A DNA stretch of 64,000 nt, taken from positions 1-64,000 of the forward strand of contig JALQPE010002395.1 of the NCBI GenBank assembly GCA_030407315.1. Direction: 5' to 3'. Source of the stretch: Asparagopsis taxiformis (lineage: Eukaryota > Rhodophyta > Florideophyceae > Bonnemaisoniales > Bonnemaisoniaceae). Both the position numbers and the translations under genes were made by a program. Every line of letters starts with the position of its first letter. The first letter of the stretch is position 1. The notes under the pieces were generated by a model. It was not told the DNA's origin and did not search any database. It saw only the letters and a program-made list of their open reading frames with translations. Shown here in pieces: positions 1 through 11,203 of the stretch.

Positions 1-850
1 GCAGGAGTGGATACTGCATGCTTTCGTCAGTGAGGTGAAAGCCGGGGGCGATATGGGGGGATCTTGCAGGGGGCGTGAGGTGGAGAGTATTCTTGGGACG
101 AGTCGGTACCGGTCACAGGAAAAGCTCCAAGGCTTCGTCAGAAGCACATCTCAGATGCACCAGAAGGATTCCCTGCTGTGACAGCATTGCCGAACCATCT
201 GCTTGTGTTCGTTGCGTCAATGAAGAAGGACGGGGTCCTATGCTTCACAGATTGAGCGGGGTGCCTATGGACCAGTGGCCGGCCGAGGACTGCACTCGTT
301 TTGGAGCATAGACCCGGAGCGATTCTGGCTGCTGATGCCGCATTCTACGGTGTCTATGTTTCGCAATCGGAGGTAAGAGGTGGTGGGTTTGGCGTATTCG
401 CGGCGAAGAAACTGAAGAAGGGGACGGTCATTGGCTGGTACAATGGGACGATTTTCTATGCGAAGATTCGAGACTCGGAACCGCAGAGATCAGTGATGTA
501 CGGCCCGGAAGGATTTGGGGTGCACAGGAGAGAGGTTCCAGGGACTACAACATGGAATTGGAAACCACGTACATAGGGAGGGGGCACCTGTTCGGAGGTT
601 TGGCTCGTTCCAGCGGTCTATAATTGTACCAGCTACCTCAATGATTGTCGGGTCATTGACGGAACGGAGAAAGCGACCGAGGTGAGTCGAACACAGTCAG
701 CCGAGTTTCGACAAGGCGATGCCATAGACAAACCGGACTTTCTTCAATATCAAGAATCCCCATGCTGTCAAGGTCTTTCTGACCAGAGACGTTGAAGCTG
801 ATGAGGAGATATTGGCCGACTATGGTAGAAAATATTGGCCAGCTAACTGA
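1..850 (+). pseudogene. C-terminal remnant of a DNA methyltransferase-SET gene
   Basis: Conceptual translation matches the SET half of the long methyltransferase-SET protein at 17367-20639. The stretch around 325-480 reads AADAAFYGVYVSQSEV, then GGGFGVFAAKKLKKGTVIGW, equivalent to the N-SET segment of the intact copy. After frame changes, 760-850 encodes NIKNPHAVKVFLTRDVEADE followed by EILADYGRKYWPAN and a stop, equivalent to the NEELLLDYGPEYF C-terminus. At least two frame breaks and internal stops (for example the TGA after about 270) show it is decayed. It runs off the left edge of the window, so the catalytic methyltransferase half cannot be judged. The convergent neighbour is a ParB-dioxygenase pseudogene, with a palindrome cluster between them. 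Confidence 0.75.
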
Positions 851-1129
851 GCTACTTTGATAGATTTGAGTAAATACACGCATTGGCAGAGACAATAGAC
901 TGTGCATCATCTTGCAAGAGCGCTAGATATTATAGACTAGACTACAATACAATCGTGACATGACTGCAGGAAGGCATCTGCGGGCCCTGAGTGCAAACTA
1001 TCCACTTTTCTACTGCTTTACCTATGGAACGAAAAGGAGAGAAACTAGAAAGATGTGAGTGAGAAATTGTGTAGCAACGCAGCATGTAGACACCAGTAAG
1101 AAGAGCGATGTAGAGAAGCAGTCACCCCA

Positions 1130-1398
1130 TTACAGTGCGGGGCCGTTTACCGGGGATGCTGACAGCAAGTCATCGTTACGATGACTTTGCTGTAAGAAAC
1201 AAATCATTACAGCGGCCACAATTTTTACAACCGGTAAAAATTCTTGCTGATTTTTTACCCGGTAAAAATTCTTTGGCCACTGCAAGGAAACGGTTCCTTA
1301 CAGCAAAGTCATCGTTACGATGACTTTGCTGTAAGGAACCCTGGTAAACGGCTTCGGCTGTAAGCAGCAGGGAGTTTCGTCCTTCTCCCATCTTAGTA
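1130..1398. repeat. Palindrome cluster A1
   Basis: Two copies of a long near-perfect palindrome (1159-1196 and 1293-1339) whose half-site is CTTACAGCAAAGTCATCGT. They flank a spacer built of TTTTTACCCGGTAAAAA-type palindromes and an inverted pair resembling CATTACAGCGGCCA / TGGCCACTGTAATG. The right flank (about 1330-1430) is repeated in inverted orientation at about 6370-6480, so A1 and A3 look like the two ends of one unit enclosing ParB-dioxygenase copy 1. Confidence 0.85.
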
Positions 1399-1838
1399 AA
1401 GGTGAGAAGCGAAGTGTGAAGTCGGGAAAATTGCTCAGCAAAGGTCTGTACGGCTGTGAGCAGCTCTCAGGAGTATTTTACCTCACGTGGTCTCGTTCTG
1501 GGTATACCCTGTATATATATAGGTAGCCTAGTGTAGGTGGGAAGATAGACGAAAATTCTACCAATAATTTATCACAGTGACGGCTCTCGTAGTCGAAATG
1601 TGCGCGTTGTCAAGGGTTGAAACTAGTCTCCCCCTACGGCCTAGCTAGTAAAATCATACAACGTTGTAGACTAATATTAAAAAGTAGCAAGCAATCTGCT
1701 GAGTAGCACTAAACTATGAGATGAAGGCCAGATGTATAGATGAAAACCGAAAAGTGGGCTAAGATAACAATGTTGAGATGAGAAAGACAGAACTTTTTAG
1801 CAGGGAACAGTAGTATAGGTTTTAATACTTCTGATATG
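1399..1838. other. Non-coding gap
   Basis: No gene recognised. It holds the inner part of the inverted repeat shared with 6370-6480 and an AT-rich TATATATATAGG-like stretch near 1509-1521. It lies downstream of the minus-strand ParB-dioxygenase pseudogene. Confidence 0.5.
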
Positions 1839-4800
1839 CTATCTATTGCTCCTATCGTACTTGTAATATTCGACGGTGTGGATGTGGTCCGTGAGGACGT
1901 CCTTCTCCGTCTTCAAGTAGATGTGGCCGCGCGTGGGCAGGCCATAGACTAACTTCTCGCCTGCAGGAAGATCTCCTCGGCTTGAAGCCGACCCCGTAAT
2001 GGTAAAGGTCACCGCGACAACCAATACGGAATAGGGTGGCACCCAAAAGGTGAGAGGGGGAACCTTCCACATATCGGCGTCCGGATTGGCCAGGCATACA
2101 TGACTATAAGGGGCAACTACTATAGAGAATCCATCTGCTCCGCTCGACATCATGAAATATGATGGAGACTCGGTAGGTCCTGCAACACGACTCGTCGTAC
2201 CTTGAAGTCCGTGTGCCCATCCTGGTCCGCAGCCCCATCTGCTGTAAGAAGCAGCCGCAATCCTGTCTTCGGGAAGAAGACAGGATCCTCACCCTCCATT
2301 CCCAGCTTCAGAACTCCGCACAAACACCAAGAGCAAGCTCTGCCACCAACTTGTTCTTGTACATCTCCAAATTCCCCTCCTCCAACTTGTCGCACAACTC
2401 ACGCCGCGGCAGAGTGAGGCGCCCACGACCACCATCCATGCGGTCCTTCGCATCACCCACGTTGTGGATGAACTGCCACGGCGAAGGATCGAAGCCGGGC
2501 TTTGCGAAAGCTGGCGGCTCGTCCTGTGGCTCCCTGTCGTCATCGTTAGAATCAGACTGCTGGGAGGGTTTTTCAACCTCCTCAACCAGCGGGAACTGCC
2601 TAGCGAAGTGACCGAACAACTCATGCGTCGCATTACCAGCCGTGGACGATGCCAACAGGCTTCCAAACAATAACCCCCAAGTTTTCCAACAATGCCTTCT
2701 TCATTCCACCGCAAAGTACCTTCCACCACCGTATCCTCAGCACCCGGCGATGCAGCTGCCTGGAATGCTGCCGCCCTCATTTCCGCCCGAACCGTCTCCA
2801 CCGTCGTACTTTCCATATAGTACTTCATCCGGCTGCCAGACGCAATTGCGCTGGGGAGAACGGCGGCCACATTCTCATCGACGATACTGTCGGGAATGGG
2901 ATTCTCCTGGGCGTCGTCGAACTGGAGAACCGGCTCCCGAGAGCGACCTCGGGAAGCCGACTTGGATTTCTTTGACGACGACTTTGATGAAGTCTCACCG
3001 AGCCTTCTCTTTTTGATAGAAGGCTCGGGCGTCGCAGAAGGCGCATCCAAGTTACGCTTCCCGAGGATGGAGTTTTCACCCGCATCCTCGGGGGCGCTCT
3101 CCAGCTCGACGACCTCCACAGCACCACCTGCCGTTCCACCACGACCGGAACGACTCGCTAGCAGGCGGGTACTCCTTCTGGGCATCACTTTCCTCCCAGA
3201 AGTTTCCACTCCGGGCGGTGCAGAATCACTGACTTCAATGACATCTTCGTCAGGATCTGCACCGCCCTTCGCACTGCTGCCCTCGACCACATTCTCGGGA
3301 GTAGGGCCCTCCGTCGAAATCCTTGCAACCGTCTTCTGTCCAACCCCACCGGATGGTGAAGGGACGAAACTTTCATCGCTGGAGCTTCCCGAACTGCTAG
3401 CAGATGCAGAACGGGAAGCTTCGACAGCGGGGGCCGGAGCAGCAGGGTGCTGCTCGGCAGCCGGAGTCGCAGGCTCAGGCTGCGAAGCCGGTGAGACCTG
3501 CTCCTGCGCGGCTTGGACAGGACGGTTGGGGGTACCAGTCCCGGCGTGGGAAACTGGACCAGAGCGTTCGCTGCCATCCTGGGGACCACGCGCAGTCGGC
3601 TTGACCGGGGTCACCGCAGGGGAGGATGCCGACACGGCAGGGGTAGAGACAGGAACAGGGGCAACCTCGGAATCGCTGGAAGATTCCAGTTGAGGTGGTG
3701 GGGGCAAAGGAATGGAGGATGAAGGGATGGGCAAGGAATTGGAAGAGGAAGGGATGGGGGCATCATCACACATGTGGCTGGGAGCGCAGCATGTGGGATG
3801 TCTGGGTACATCGCGTGAAAGCGTTTCCGCATAATCATGTCGCGGTACCCAGTGACGCGCAGGAGCATTTTCCTGGCGTCCTTCCCGAAGACAGACTTCT
3901 TACGGGGAAAAATGTTCTCCGACTTGTAACCATCGGGGGGGCCTTCCTTGGGACGGAAGTCTGCCCAGCACCCCTTCTTGGGGACCATCTGAGCAAGAAC
4001 TTCGACAACGCGCGAGCGAATGTCGAAGCTCTTGCTCGGGTCACCCACGCTGGGAATTGAGCCATCCAGCATCCTCATCACATCCGACACGTTCCAGTAC
4101 TCGGCCACCTCCTTCACGTACCCGAAGATTTCCAACAAACCAGCAATCCATTCCTGCCCAATGGTACCAACCGAGTACGGTTTCAGCCCGGCCGACCGAC
4201 GGCTACAAGTGTAGCGCGCCGTCATCTCCAGGATGAAACACTTCTGTACATCCGGAGCACTCCTGAACGACCCATTGAACAACAAGTTCACCGTACACCC
4301 AGCCAGATCCTCTGTGGAAGAAAATTGAACGAACTCCGGCCTGTTCGGGATGCTCGACCAGTATTTGAAAGCAGGGCTTTCAATGGTCTTGAACCCTCGC
4401 GCGATCGAGACGTAGCGCATGAGCTGTCTCGGACGAATCCAGCTCAGCGCTTTCCGTTCTTTAATGTACTGAACGGTCGGCTCGATCTTCTTCTTTCCCA
4501 GGCGGTGGATATTGATGAACTCCATCACAGAGCACACATTGTCAGCAACTGTTACCTCGCTGACATTGTGGGTGTGGAAGTTCATCAGCCGTGAAAGCGG
4601 GAGTACTTCTTCGGAGCAGAAGACATCCCGGCCAAGCCGAGTCGGTGGGAGGAGAAAGTCGACTGGAATAGTTCCAAATCGACGGTAAATGTCTGAACTG
4701 ACAAACTCCTCCCATTCTGGACTGTCCTTCGCAGGAGCAGGTCCAGCCGACTCGAGAATGGCCTTCAACGCGGTCACTCGGTGAGATCCATCGACATATT

Positions 4801-5364
4801 GCAGTCGTACTTTTGCATTGGAATCAATCACCTCGCAGACGGACACGCGTGAAGCAATCACGGAAAATCCTTGAGTGAGAAACGTTTTCTTCAACTCATC
4901 AACGCGATGCGGCCTGACCACTGTGCCAGGGTAGGCCAGCCTGGTGCTGCGGAGAGGCTTGTTCGGTACGATGTCACGAGCGTTGTGATCATCGACCTTC
5001 TCCGCATCCTCTGCCAAGTCGCTGCCGGACGCGATGATCATGTCCGGAGCAGGCGAGCTAGGCAGAGGAGCACCAGATCCCTCGACGGCTGGCGCCGCTT
5101 CGGCAGATTGAGCCGGAAACGGAGTTGCGGGAACGCCAGCGTCGATTGTCGGGACAACCGCGGGATCGGAAGCGGAAGGGGGGGAGGGGACGGGCTTAGG
5201 TGCTGGGCTGAGCTGGGTCAGCGCTGCAGCAGCTTCGCAAACGTCCATGGGGACAGGGGGGCCAGAGAAGGAGAGGGAGAGGGAGAAGGAGTGGGAGAAT
5301 CGTTGTCACGGCGGCTGGCAGAGCGCACCTGGCGGTCGAAAGCGTTGGGGGATTGTTGAGCCAT
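1839..5364 (-). pseudogene. ParB-like / 2OG-Fe(II) dioxygenase, frameshifted copy
   Basis: Same architecture as the intact gene at 6892-10011. The best start is an ATG at about 5364 (protein begins MAQQSPNAFDRQ, with A at -3 and G at +4). The frame is lost at a C-run near 5250, after which a 545-codon open stretch carries the ParB-type motif YVDGSHRVTALKA. Further shifts occur near 3770 (entering a Pro/Ser-rich linker with basic patches KKRRLG and the acidic motif LQFDDAQEN), near 2670, near 2330 and 2150, and near 2000. The dioxygenase pieces remain recognisable: NATHELFGHFARQF, VFFPKTGLRLLLTADG, GHTDF (HxD), and YHYGVGF (distal His). It is about as long as its sister gene. Several single-base lesions with conserved residues on both sides argue for decay rather than introns, although assembly indels cannot be excluded. 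Confidence 0.75.
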
Positions 5365-5589
5365 TGTTTTGATGAGTGATTGACAAACGAAGAGTGAAAG
5401 ATTGAGAAAGAGAGAAGAAGATCTGAACGACAAGCTGTTTTGCTGCGTAAGCTGAGTAAGATAGGCGAAACTCAGAGAACTGACATATTCCTATTAGTAT
5501 ACACCCTGGTAATGATATTCAGCAGTTGACCAATCCGAACCTTCCACATCACTTTTCGTTGTACGACAATTACAGCTCAGGCAGTTTAC

Positions 5590-5905
5590 CAAGGATCCTT
5601 ACAGCAAAGCCATCGTTACGATGACTTTGCTGTAAGGAAACGTTTTCATTACAGAGGCCAGGAATTTTTTTACCGGTAAAGAAATCATGGCCACTGTAAT
5701 GTTTTGTTTCCTGACAGCAAAGTCATCGTTACGATGACTTTTCTGTAAGAAAACGTTTTCATTACAGCGGCCAGGAATTTTTTTACCGGGTAAAGAAATC
5801 ATGGCCACTGTAATGAAACGTTTCCTTACAGCAAAGTCATCGTAACGATGACTTTGCTGTAAGCATCCCTGGTAAACTGCTCCATCTGTAAGCCGTTGGT
5901 CTCAA
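5590..5905. repeat. Palindrome cluster A2
   Basis: Three copies of the CTTACAGCAAAGTCATCGT palindrome, at 5597-5637, 5710-5749 and 5824-5863. They alternate with two spacer palindromes of the form CATTACAG..GGCCAGGAATTTTTTTACC. It lies 5' of the minus-strand ParB-dioxygenase copy 1. Its right flank (GCATCCCTGGTAAACTGC, CATCTGTAAGCC) recurs at the right side of cluster A3. Confidence 0.85.
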
Positions 5906-6394
5906 CCCTCGCTCTTATTTCTGTTGTCCTCCTTCATTATCTCCACCTACCTTCCACCTACACACCACCTCTCTACTGTCACTCTGCCCGCCCCTTTGGT
6001 GCATGAAATATTTTATTACCACTCTCATAGTCTACACATACTGCTGCCTTCATACTTCTGCATGCCTACCCTTCAATCTTTCTTCCATCTTTCTCTACCG
6101 TGCTAGGCTTAGACCATGCTCTGTGCACATCTGACTTACTTAATATCATTGTATACTTAGAAACTAGAATAATAATTACATCACTAGAGTACACTGCAAA
6201 TGTTAGTAACTATGGTTGGTGTGGTACACAACACCCTACCTCCTTCATGAGTAAACTTTGCGCACAGAACCGTTCAATACCAGGTAGTGCAGCCAGCGCA
6301 AACCACGCTTGCACGACGCAGAGTGCTCCCCAGAGCCGTCAACAGCCGTCCAAACCATCGTTTTACGATGTTCCCGGCTCCACACTTCCCTTCT
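5906..6394. other. Non-coding gap between palindrome clusters
   Basis: About 490 bp, pyrimidine-rich in the first half. No gene recognised; short open frames here show no family signature. Confidence 0.5.
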
Positions 6395-6680
6395 CACCCT
6401 TCCCAGGGTGGGAGACGGACGAAACTCCCAACCGCTTACAGCCGAAGCCGTTTACCCGGGATGCTTACAGCAAAGTCATCGTTACGATGACTTTGCTGTA
6501 AGGAAAGGTTTGATTACAGTGGTGAGAAAATTTTACCGGGTAAAAAATCAGCAAGAATTTTTTACCCGGTAAAAAATTGTGGCCGCTGTAATGATTTGAT
6601 TTCTTACAGCAAAGTCATCGTAACGATGACTTTGCTGTCAGCACCCCAGCGAAACTGCATCATCTGTAAGCCTTCCTCAC
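6395..6680. repeat. Palindrome cluster A3
   Basis: Two palindromes of the A type at 6464-6502 and 6603-6641, with TTTTTTACCCGGTAAAAAA spacers. The left flank (GGACGAAACTCCC, then TTACAGCCGAAGCCGTTTACC) is the inverted counterpart of 1330-1398. It lies about 210 bp downstream of the intact ParB-dioxygenase gene. Confidence 0.85.
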
Positions 6681-6891
6681 CTCAATGTTGCAACCAAAGA
6701 CGACTGCGATATTACCTTGTTCTATTCTAGTAGTGCCCACCATAGTTTCCTCCCCTTCTCATATTAAATTGAGTATTGTATATCTCCTGACCCGTCTACA
6801 TACGCAAACGTCATGTACTAGCCTAACTTTCATCGTTTACTTGAAGGCGGCCTTGATGCCTGCCATAGAATGCTATTAAGAACTAATTTCA

Positions 6892-9800
6892 TCAGATATC
6901 TAAACGCTCCCAGTAGTTGACATTGAAGGGAGGCTGTAGCAACTTCTCCCTGGAAGTTCGCAGTGATAGATGGGACCGGATAGGATGCTGGTACCTCACC
7001 GAAGAACGACCCTCCGCGAATCCCATTCCTCCGTGATACACGTCCGTTCGGCATACAAGCAGGGAATACGGTGGGATGCGCACGTTCGTCACTGGCACGC
7101 GGTACTTGTCTTTCGCTGGATGACTTAGGCACACATGGCTGAACTTGGCGATACGAATGATGAACCCATCTGCACCAGCAGCCATCATGAAATATGATGG
7201 CGAGTTGAGAGGACCAGTTCCAGTTCCCTCACGGACGGGAACATCGGTATGCATAAGTTGCTCCTGACTACCTTCTGCGGTCAAAATCAGACGAAGACCC
7301 GTTTCTGGAAAGACCACCGCTTCTTCTCTTCCAAACCCGAGCTTCAGGTTCTCCGCACAAATCGCCTTACCTAGCTCCAGAATCAGCTTGTTCCTGTACT
7401 GCCGCGCGCTTTCTTGCTCAAGGTCATCGCAGATGCTTTTCCGGTCCGTCTTGAATACACCAGTGCTGTCTTTCGGTCGAAGTGGTTTCCACGGGTTCTT
7501 CTGACTTGCACTTGAGCCACTTGTAGTACCTTGGAATGTGCTGGCCATCTGTGTGAATAACTCGTGCGTAGCTGCTCCCACTGTAGTAGAAGAGAAAATG
7601 TCTTGCAACACCACGTAACCAAGCTCGTCGATCATTCTTCTCTGGTAGCTGAAGTATTGTTGGCTTTCACAAGAACCGAGGGGACATACCAAAGTAGAGT
7701 AGCCTGCAGCTGCTTCCATTATCTCCGTCCGGATTGTATCAATGTCTTCTTCTGTGATATAATACTTCATTCTCGAGTTGGAAGGAACGCATAAAGGCAG
7801 CTTCTCAGGTATCTCCTCTGCGAATGTGCGGTCTGGAAGGGAGTTTTCTTGCTCGTCAGTGAAGAGTGGTGCTTCTTCTCCAGTCGTTCGTTTTCTTGCA
7901 TTGACTCTACTCTTCTTTTCCCGGGGAGGCCCAATCTCAATGTTGTCATCCGGCGTATTGGGCTCAGAAAACTTCGCGCTAGTTTCTTCCCTTCTTCGCT
8001 TCTTATCCAGCCTGGACTCGTTTTCATCGCCGCTTCCACCAGAGCTCCTGCTTCTTCCCGTATTCTCCTTGTCCACTTCGGCCGGGCTAGTGCTGTTAGT
8101 TTCTGGTGTCCTGATTCGAAGTTTCAATATCACAGAGCGGTTCTGCGCATCTCCAGCTTGTTGTCCAGGCGTGTCTATGTCCATGCGACCACTATTGAAG
8201 TTGATATCCAGACTTTGCGTATCGCCGCTTTGTTTCCTTCCCTGAGGAAGATCTTCTCTGAAAATCCTTCCCGGCGAATTATCCCTGGCACGACTTTCCC
8301 GCTCTGCCCTTGAAGCTGAAAGACGTTCCTGTTCTTTTTGGAGAACAGCAAGACGTTCTGCTTCCCTCTTCTCAGCTGCTGCAAGACGCGTGGCAGGACG
8401 TTCCTGTACATCCTCTTTTGCTGCGGCAGGACGGTCTTCTGCTTCTTTCGGGGTGCTCAGAGGTGCCTCTTCTATTGCTTTCGTCGCGACAGGAGGAATC
8501 ACTTCTTCAGCCACCACATTTGGAGTAATTTCCTGTTCTTCCTCCACAACAGCAGAAACTTCCTGCTCTACTTGGGCTTCGGCAGATACTCCTTCTTCTG
8601 CTTGAACAGGACCAGGAGTTTCCACCGTTTCCTTCTCTGTAGAATTATTTCCCTGTTCTGCGGCAGTAGGTGCTTCTTCCTCTTCTGCTTTGGCGCCAGC
8701 AACAAGTGCTTTTTCTATTTCTCCGGGGGTCATGCGATTCCGTTCCCTCTCCTCCTCCGCTTTCGTCTCCTGCATTGCCTTTGTCCCGGTAGCATATTCC
8801 AGTTTGTCGTAAAAACTGTTTGTAAACATCCCGTTCTTGGTTCTCAGACTGCTTCTGTCTACCACGTCGTCATGAAAGTCGGCAAGGACGAATACAATGC
8901 GTTCTCCAATGCGATGATCATTATCCCCGACCTCCTTCGCGTTTTCTGCTGCCAAATCCGTTCGCACGAATTCCTCCATCGTTGCAGAGTTCAACCACTT
9001 GCGGACGACCTCTGCCATATCATAGATGGCCAACAGAGCCAGTAGCCAAGTGCGCATCGTGAACGGACTTCCGCTTCCGATATTTCTGACAAGTCCTCTC
9101 TTCCTCCTCATCCTTGTCCACGACGCTGTCATCTCGAGCACAAACCACTGGAACCACTCCTTATCGCGCGTCCCGCGTCCGTCCGTGCCATTGCGGAATA
9201 TTGCGTTATTGACAAGATCGAGCACGCACCCGTACATATCGGCAGAGTCAATTCGAGAAAAGTCCGGATCTCTTCCCTCGGTTCTTGCATCCTCGATTTC
9301 TCTGTTCCTATCCAAAGCATTGTAAACGCTAGGGATAGAGCTCCAGTACACGAAAGCAACGCTGTCTGTGCGATTGAACCCCTTCGCAATGTTGATGTAC
9401 TGCCTATACGAGTTCTCCGAACGGTTCCTGTCGGACGGCAGAATATAGCTCACTTCTTTCAGAATAGGAATAAGCCGGACAACAGGAAGATCCATCTGGT
9501 TGGAAAACCTGAGAAACTCTATGACCGCACAGACATTGTCGGCAATGCTCACAGAAGCGACATCGTGAGTTTGTATATTGGCTTCGAGAGACAGTTTCAG
9601 AACCTCCAGCGCATCGAAAATTAGACGCCCGTTCGGCGCAATCAACTGTTGTACCCAAACCAATTCCAAGGAATCCCTGTTCTTTCCTGAGTACTTCTCC
9701 AGGCATAGTTGCAGAGCAGCTATGCGATGAGAGCCATCGATGCAGTAAAACTCGTCTCCTTCGTTATCTTCCATTTTGCAGACTGTAATCATAGTTCCAG

Positions 9801-10011
9801 TGGTAGAGAAACCTCTATCCATGAAAATGCTGGCCAGTTCGTTTACACGACCCGGTCGCACCAAACGGGAGGTCACTGTCGGAAACTTCACTTTGCGAGG
9901 ATCAACTTGCACTTTAGAAGAGCTGTACTGAGCAATAGTGATGCTTTTCTCTTCAGCAGAAGGAGAATTGCTCTTCTCCGCTGTAGTATTCATGATACTA
10001 TTGTCTCCCAT
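6892..10011 (-). CDS. ParB/Srx-like domain fused to 2-oxoglutarate/Fe(II) dioxygenase-like domain (intact)
   Basis: Uninterrupted 1039-codon gene. The chosen start is the ATG at 10011 (MGDNSIMNTT; ACAATGG context, A at -3, G at +4); the frame stays open upstream only with non-ATG codons. The N-terminal region (about 35-180) holds the ParB/sulfiredoxin-fold signature, with FYCIDGSHRIAALQL near residues 85-98. A helical region follows to about 440, then a Glu/Ala-rich probably disordered or coiled-coil linker (about 440-800) with basic patches KKRRREE and REKKSRVNARKR, and the acidic motif LFTDEQEN. The C-terminal 220 residues look like a double-stranded beta-helix dioxygenase: HTD (His921, Asp923) as the HxD pair, YHGGMGF (His993) as distal His, and GRSSVR with Arg1002/1006 as 2OG-binding candidates. 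Oxidation of a methylated base or histone is inferred from the company it keeps; no substrate is shown by sequence. Family knowledge: ParB-fold domains occur as nucleases, CTPases and parts of DNA-modification systems. Confidence 0.8.
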   Translation of the reverse strand: MGDNSIMNTTAEKSNSPSAEEKSITIAQYSSSKVQVDPRKVKFPTVTSRLVRPGRVNELASIFMDRGFSTTGTMITVCKMEDNEGDEFYCIDGSHRIAALQLCLEKYSGKNRDSLELVWVQQLIAPNGRLIFDALEVLKLSLEANIQTHDVASVSIADNVCAVIEFLRFSNQMDLPVVRLIPILKEVSYILPSDRNRSENSYRQYINIAKGFNRTDSVAFVYWSSIPSVYNALDRNREIEDARTEGRDPDFSRIDSADMYGCVLDLVNNAIFRNGTDGRGTRDKEWFQWFVLEMTASWTRMRRKRGLVRNIGSGSPFTMRTWLLALLAIYDMAEVVRKWLNSATMEEFVRTDLAAENAKEVGDNDHRIGERIVFVLADFHDDVVDRSSLRTKNGMFTNSFYDKLEYATGTKAMQETKAEEERERNRMTPGEIEKALVAGAKAEEEEAPTAAEQGNNSTEKETVETPGPVQAEEGVSAEAQVEQEVSAVVEEEQEITPNVVAEEVIPPVATKAIEEAPLSTPKEAEDRPAAAKEDVQERPATRLAAAEKREAERLAVLQKEQERLSASRAERESRARDNSPGRIFREDLPQGRKQSGDTQSLDINFNSGRMDIDTPGQQAGDAQNRSVILKLRIRTPETNSTSPAEVDKENTGRSRSSGGSGDENESRLDKKRRREETSAKFSEPNTPDDNIEIGPPREKKSRVNARKRTTGEEAPLFTDEQENSLPDRTFAEEIPEKLPLCVPSNSRMKYYITEEDIDTIRTEIMEAAAGYSTLVCPLGSCESQQYFSYQRRMIDELGYVVLQDIFSSTTVGAATHELFTQMASTFQGTTSGSSASQKNPWKPLRPKDSTGVFKTDRKSICDDLEQESARQYRNKLILELGKAICAENLKLGFGREEAVVFPETGLRLILTAEGSQEQLMHTDVPVREGTGTGPLNSPSYFMMAAGADGFIIRIAKFSHVCLSHPAKDKYRVPVTNVRIPPYSLLVCRTDVYHGGMGFAEGRSSVRYQHPIRSHLSLRTSREKLLQPPFNVNYWERLDI

Positions 10012-10799
10012 TGTAATCCCTGAAATCTCAGTTCGTTCAATCGGTTCTTTGTTCAATTGTTGTGTAGACGATGAAATCCACAATTGTGGTACCTCCGAAT
10101 GCGCTTCCCGTCTCTCAGCTTCCTCTCATATACTGTCCGGACAAGACATCCCCTACGTACCTTCAGTCCTGATGAACCTTACGCTGCACCCGCTCAGCAC
10201 CTCTGACTCTACCTGATCCTGATACCTCCACAAAGCGTTTAGCCCTTTCCATCAATCTACACCTAATAGTATGTACCTCTAGCGCATATAATGAAATCGA
10301 ACCCGTTTACCTCACCACGTCAATTATCATTCATATTCCAACAACCTATTTCATCCACACTCTCCACCTCGCTTCTTCTTCCATACCATTGATTCCTATC
10401 AATCGATTCTACGTGAGTTTTATACATTTACCACGATCCACCTCTCCTACAAGTCTGAAAAATTCATTTCTACACTAACTTTTGCTACTCACAAATAAAC
10501 GGTTCCCGTGCAGGCCACTGCTTGAATTTCTTCCTATTGGCGTACTCGGCTGCAAAGGATTCATAGACTATTTAAACGGTGATCATATAAATGGTTTCCA
10601 ATGTGCTCCAATGGACCATACACCAATGAACATCAATATGAATTCTGTTCAACTACCTATTCACTACTGCGATTCAGTTTTCTTCCATACCAAATCTCAT
10701 TGCCTTCCTACCCTAGTCGATTCAAAATGCTTCCACCTCGTCAGTTGATCAATATTCCTTACAACGAGCAGGTCCTCTGGACATCCTAAAGTTGGTTAC
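10012..10799. other. 5' flank of the ParB-dioxygenase gene
   Basis: About 790 bp, AT-rich and pyrimidine-biased, likely holding the minus-strand promoter and leader of the 6892-10011 gene. No separate gene supported. Confidence 0.4.
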
Positions 10800-11085
10800 T
10801 TAACCTTAACTATCGATGAATTTGCTGTAATGAAACGTTTTCTTACAGCGGCCACAATTTTTTACCCGGTAAAAATTCTTGCTGATTTTTACCCGGTAAA
10901 AAATTCTTCGGCCACTGCAAGGAAACGGTTCCTTACAGCAAAGTCATCGTAACGATGACTTTGCTGTAAGAAAGCAAATCATTACAGCTGCCACGATTTT
11001 TTTACCCGGTAAAAAATTCTTGGCCACTGTAATGGCAACGTTTTCTTACAGCAAAGTCATCGTAACGATGACTTTGCTGTAAGCA
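10800..11085. repeat. Palindrome cluster A4
   Basis: Two A-type palindromes at 10932-10970 and 11045-11083, and a half copy near 10820-10830, with ACCCGGT-centred spacer palindromes. It sits between the 5' flank of the ParB-dioxygenase gene and the 3' end of the minus-strand transposase (stop at 11204). Confidence 0.85.
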
Positions 11086-11203
11086 TACCTCCCTCCATCC
11101 TCTCAGATCCTCTCCCCACTACTTCGCACCAATCCACCAACGCCCTAGAGTGTACTATTCATATGTGATGCATCTGGTTATTCATTTTATTCTTCCCTAA
11201 AAA

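Noticed and set aside
3404..3722. Plus-strand genes opposite the ParB-dioxygenase linker
   Set aside because: They are antisense to a low-complexity GC-rich linker that is conserved in frame on the minus strand.
6892..10011. A ParABS plasmid-partition system with palindromes as parS
   Set aside because: No ParA, no HTH region typical of plasmid ParB, and the protein ends in a dioxygenase-like domain; the ParB-fold motif alone does not imply partition.
1130..11085. Regularly spaced palindromic repeats as a CRISPR array
   Set aside because: Spacers are themselves repeated and palindromic, spacing is irregular, no cas genes, eukaryotic context.
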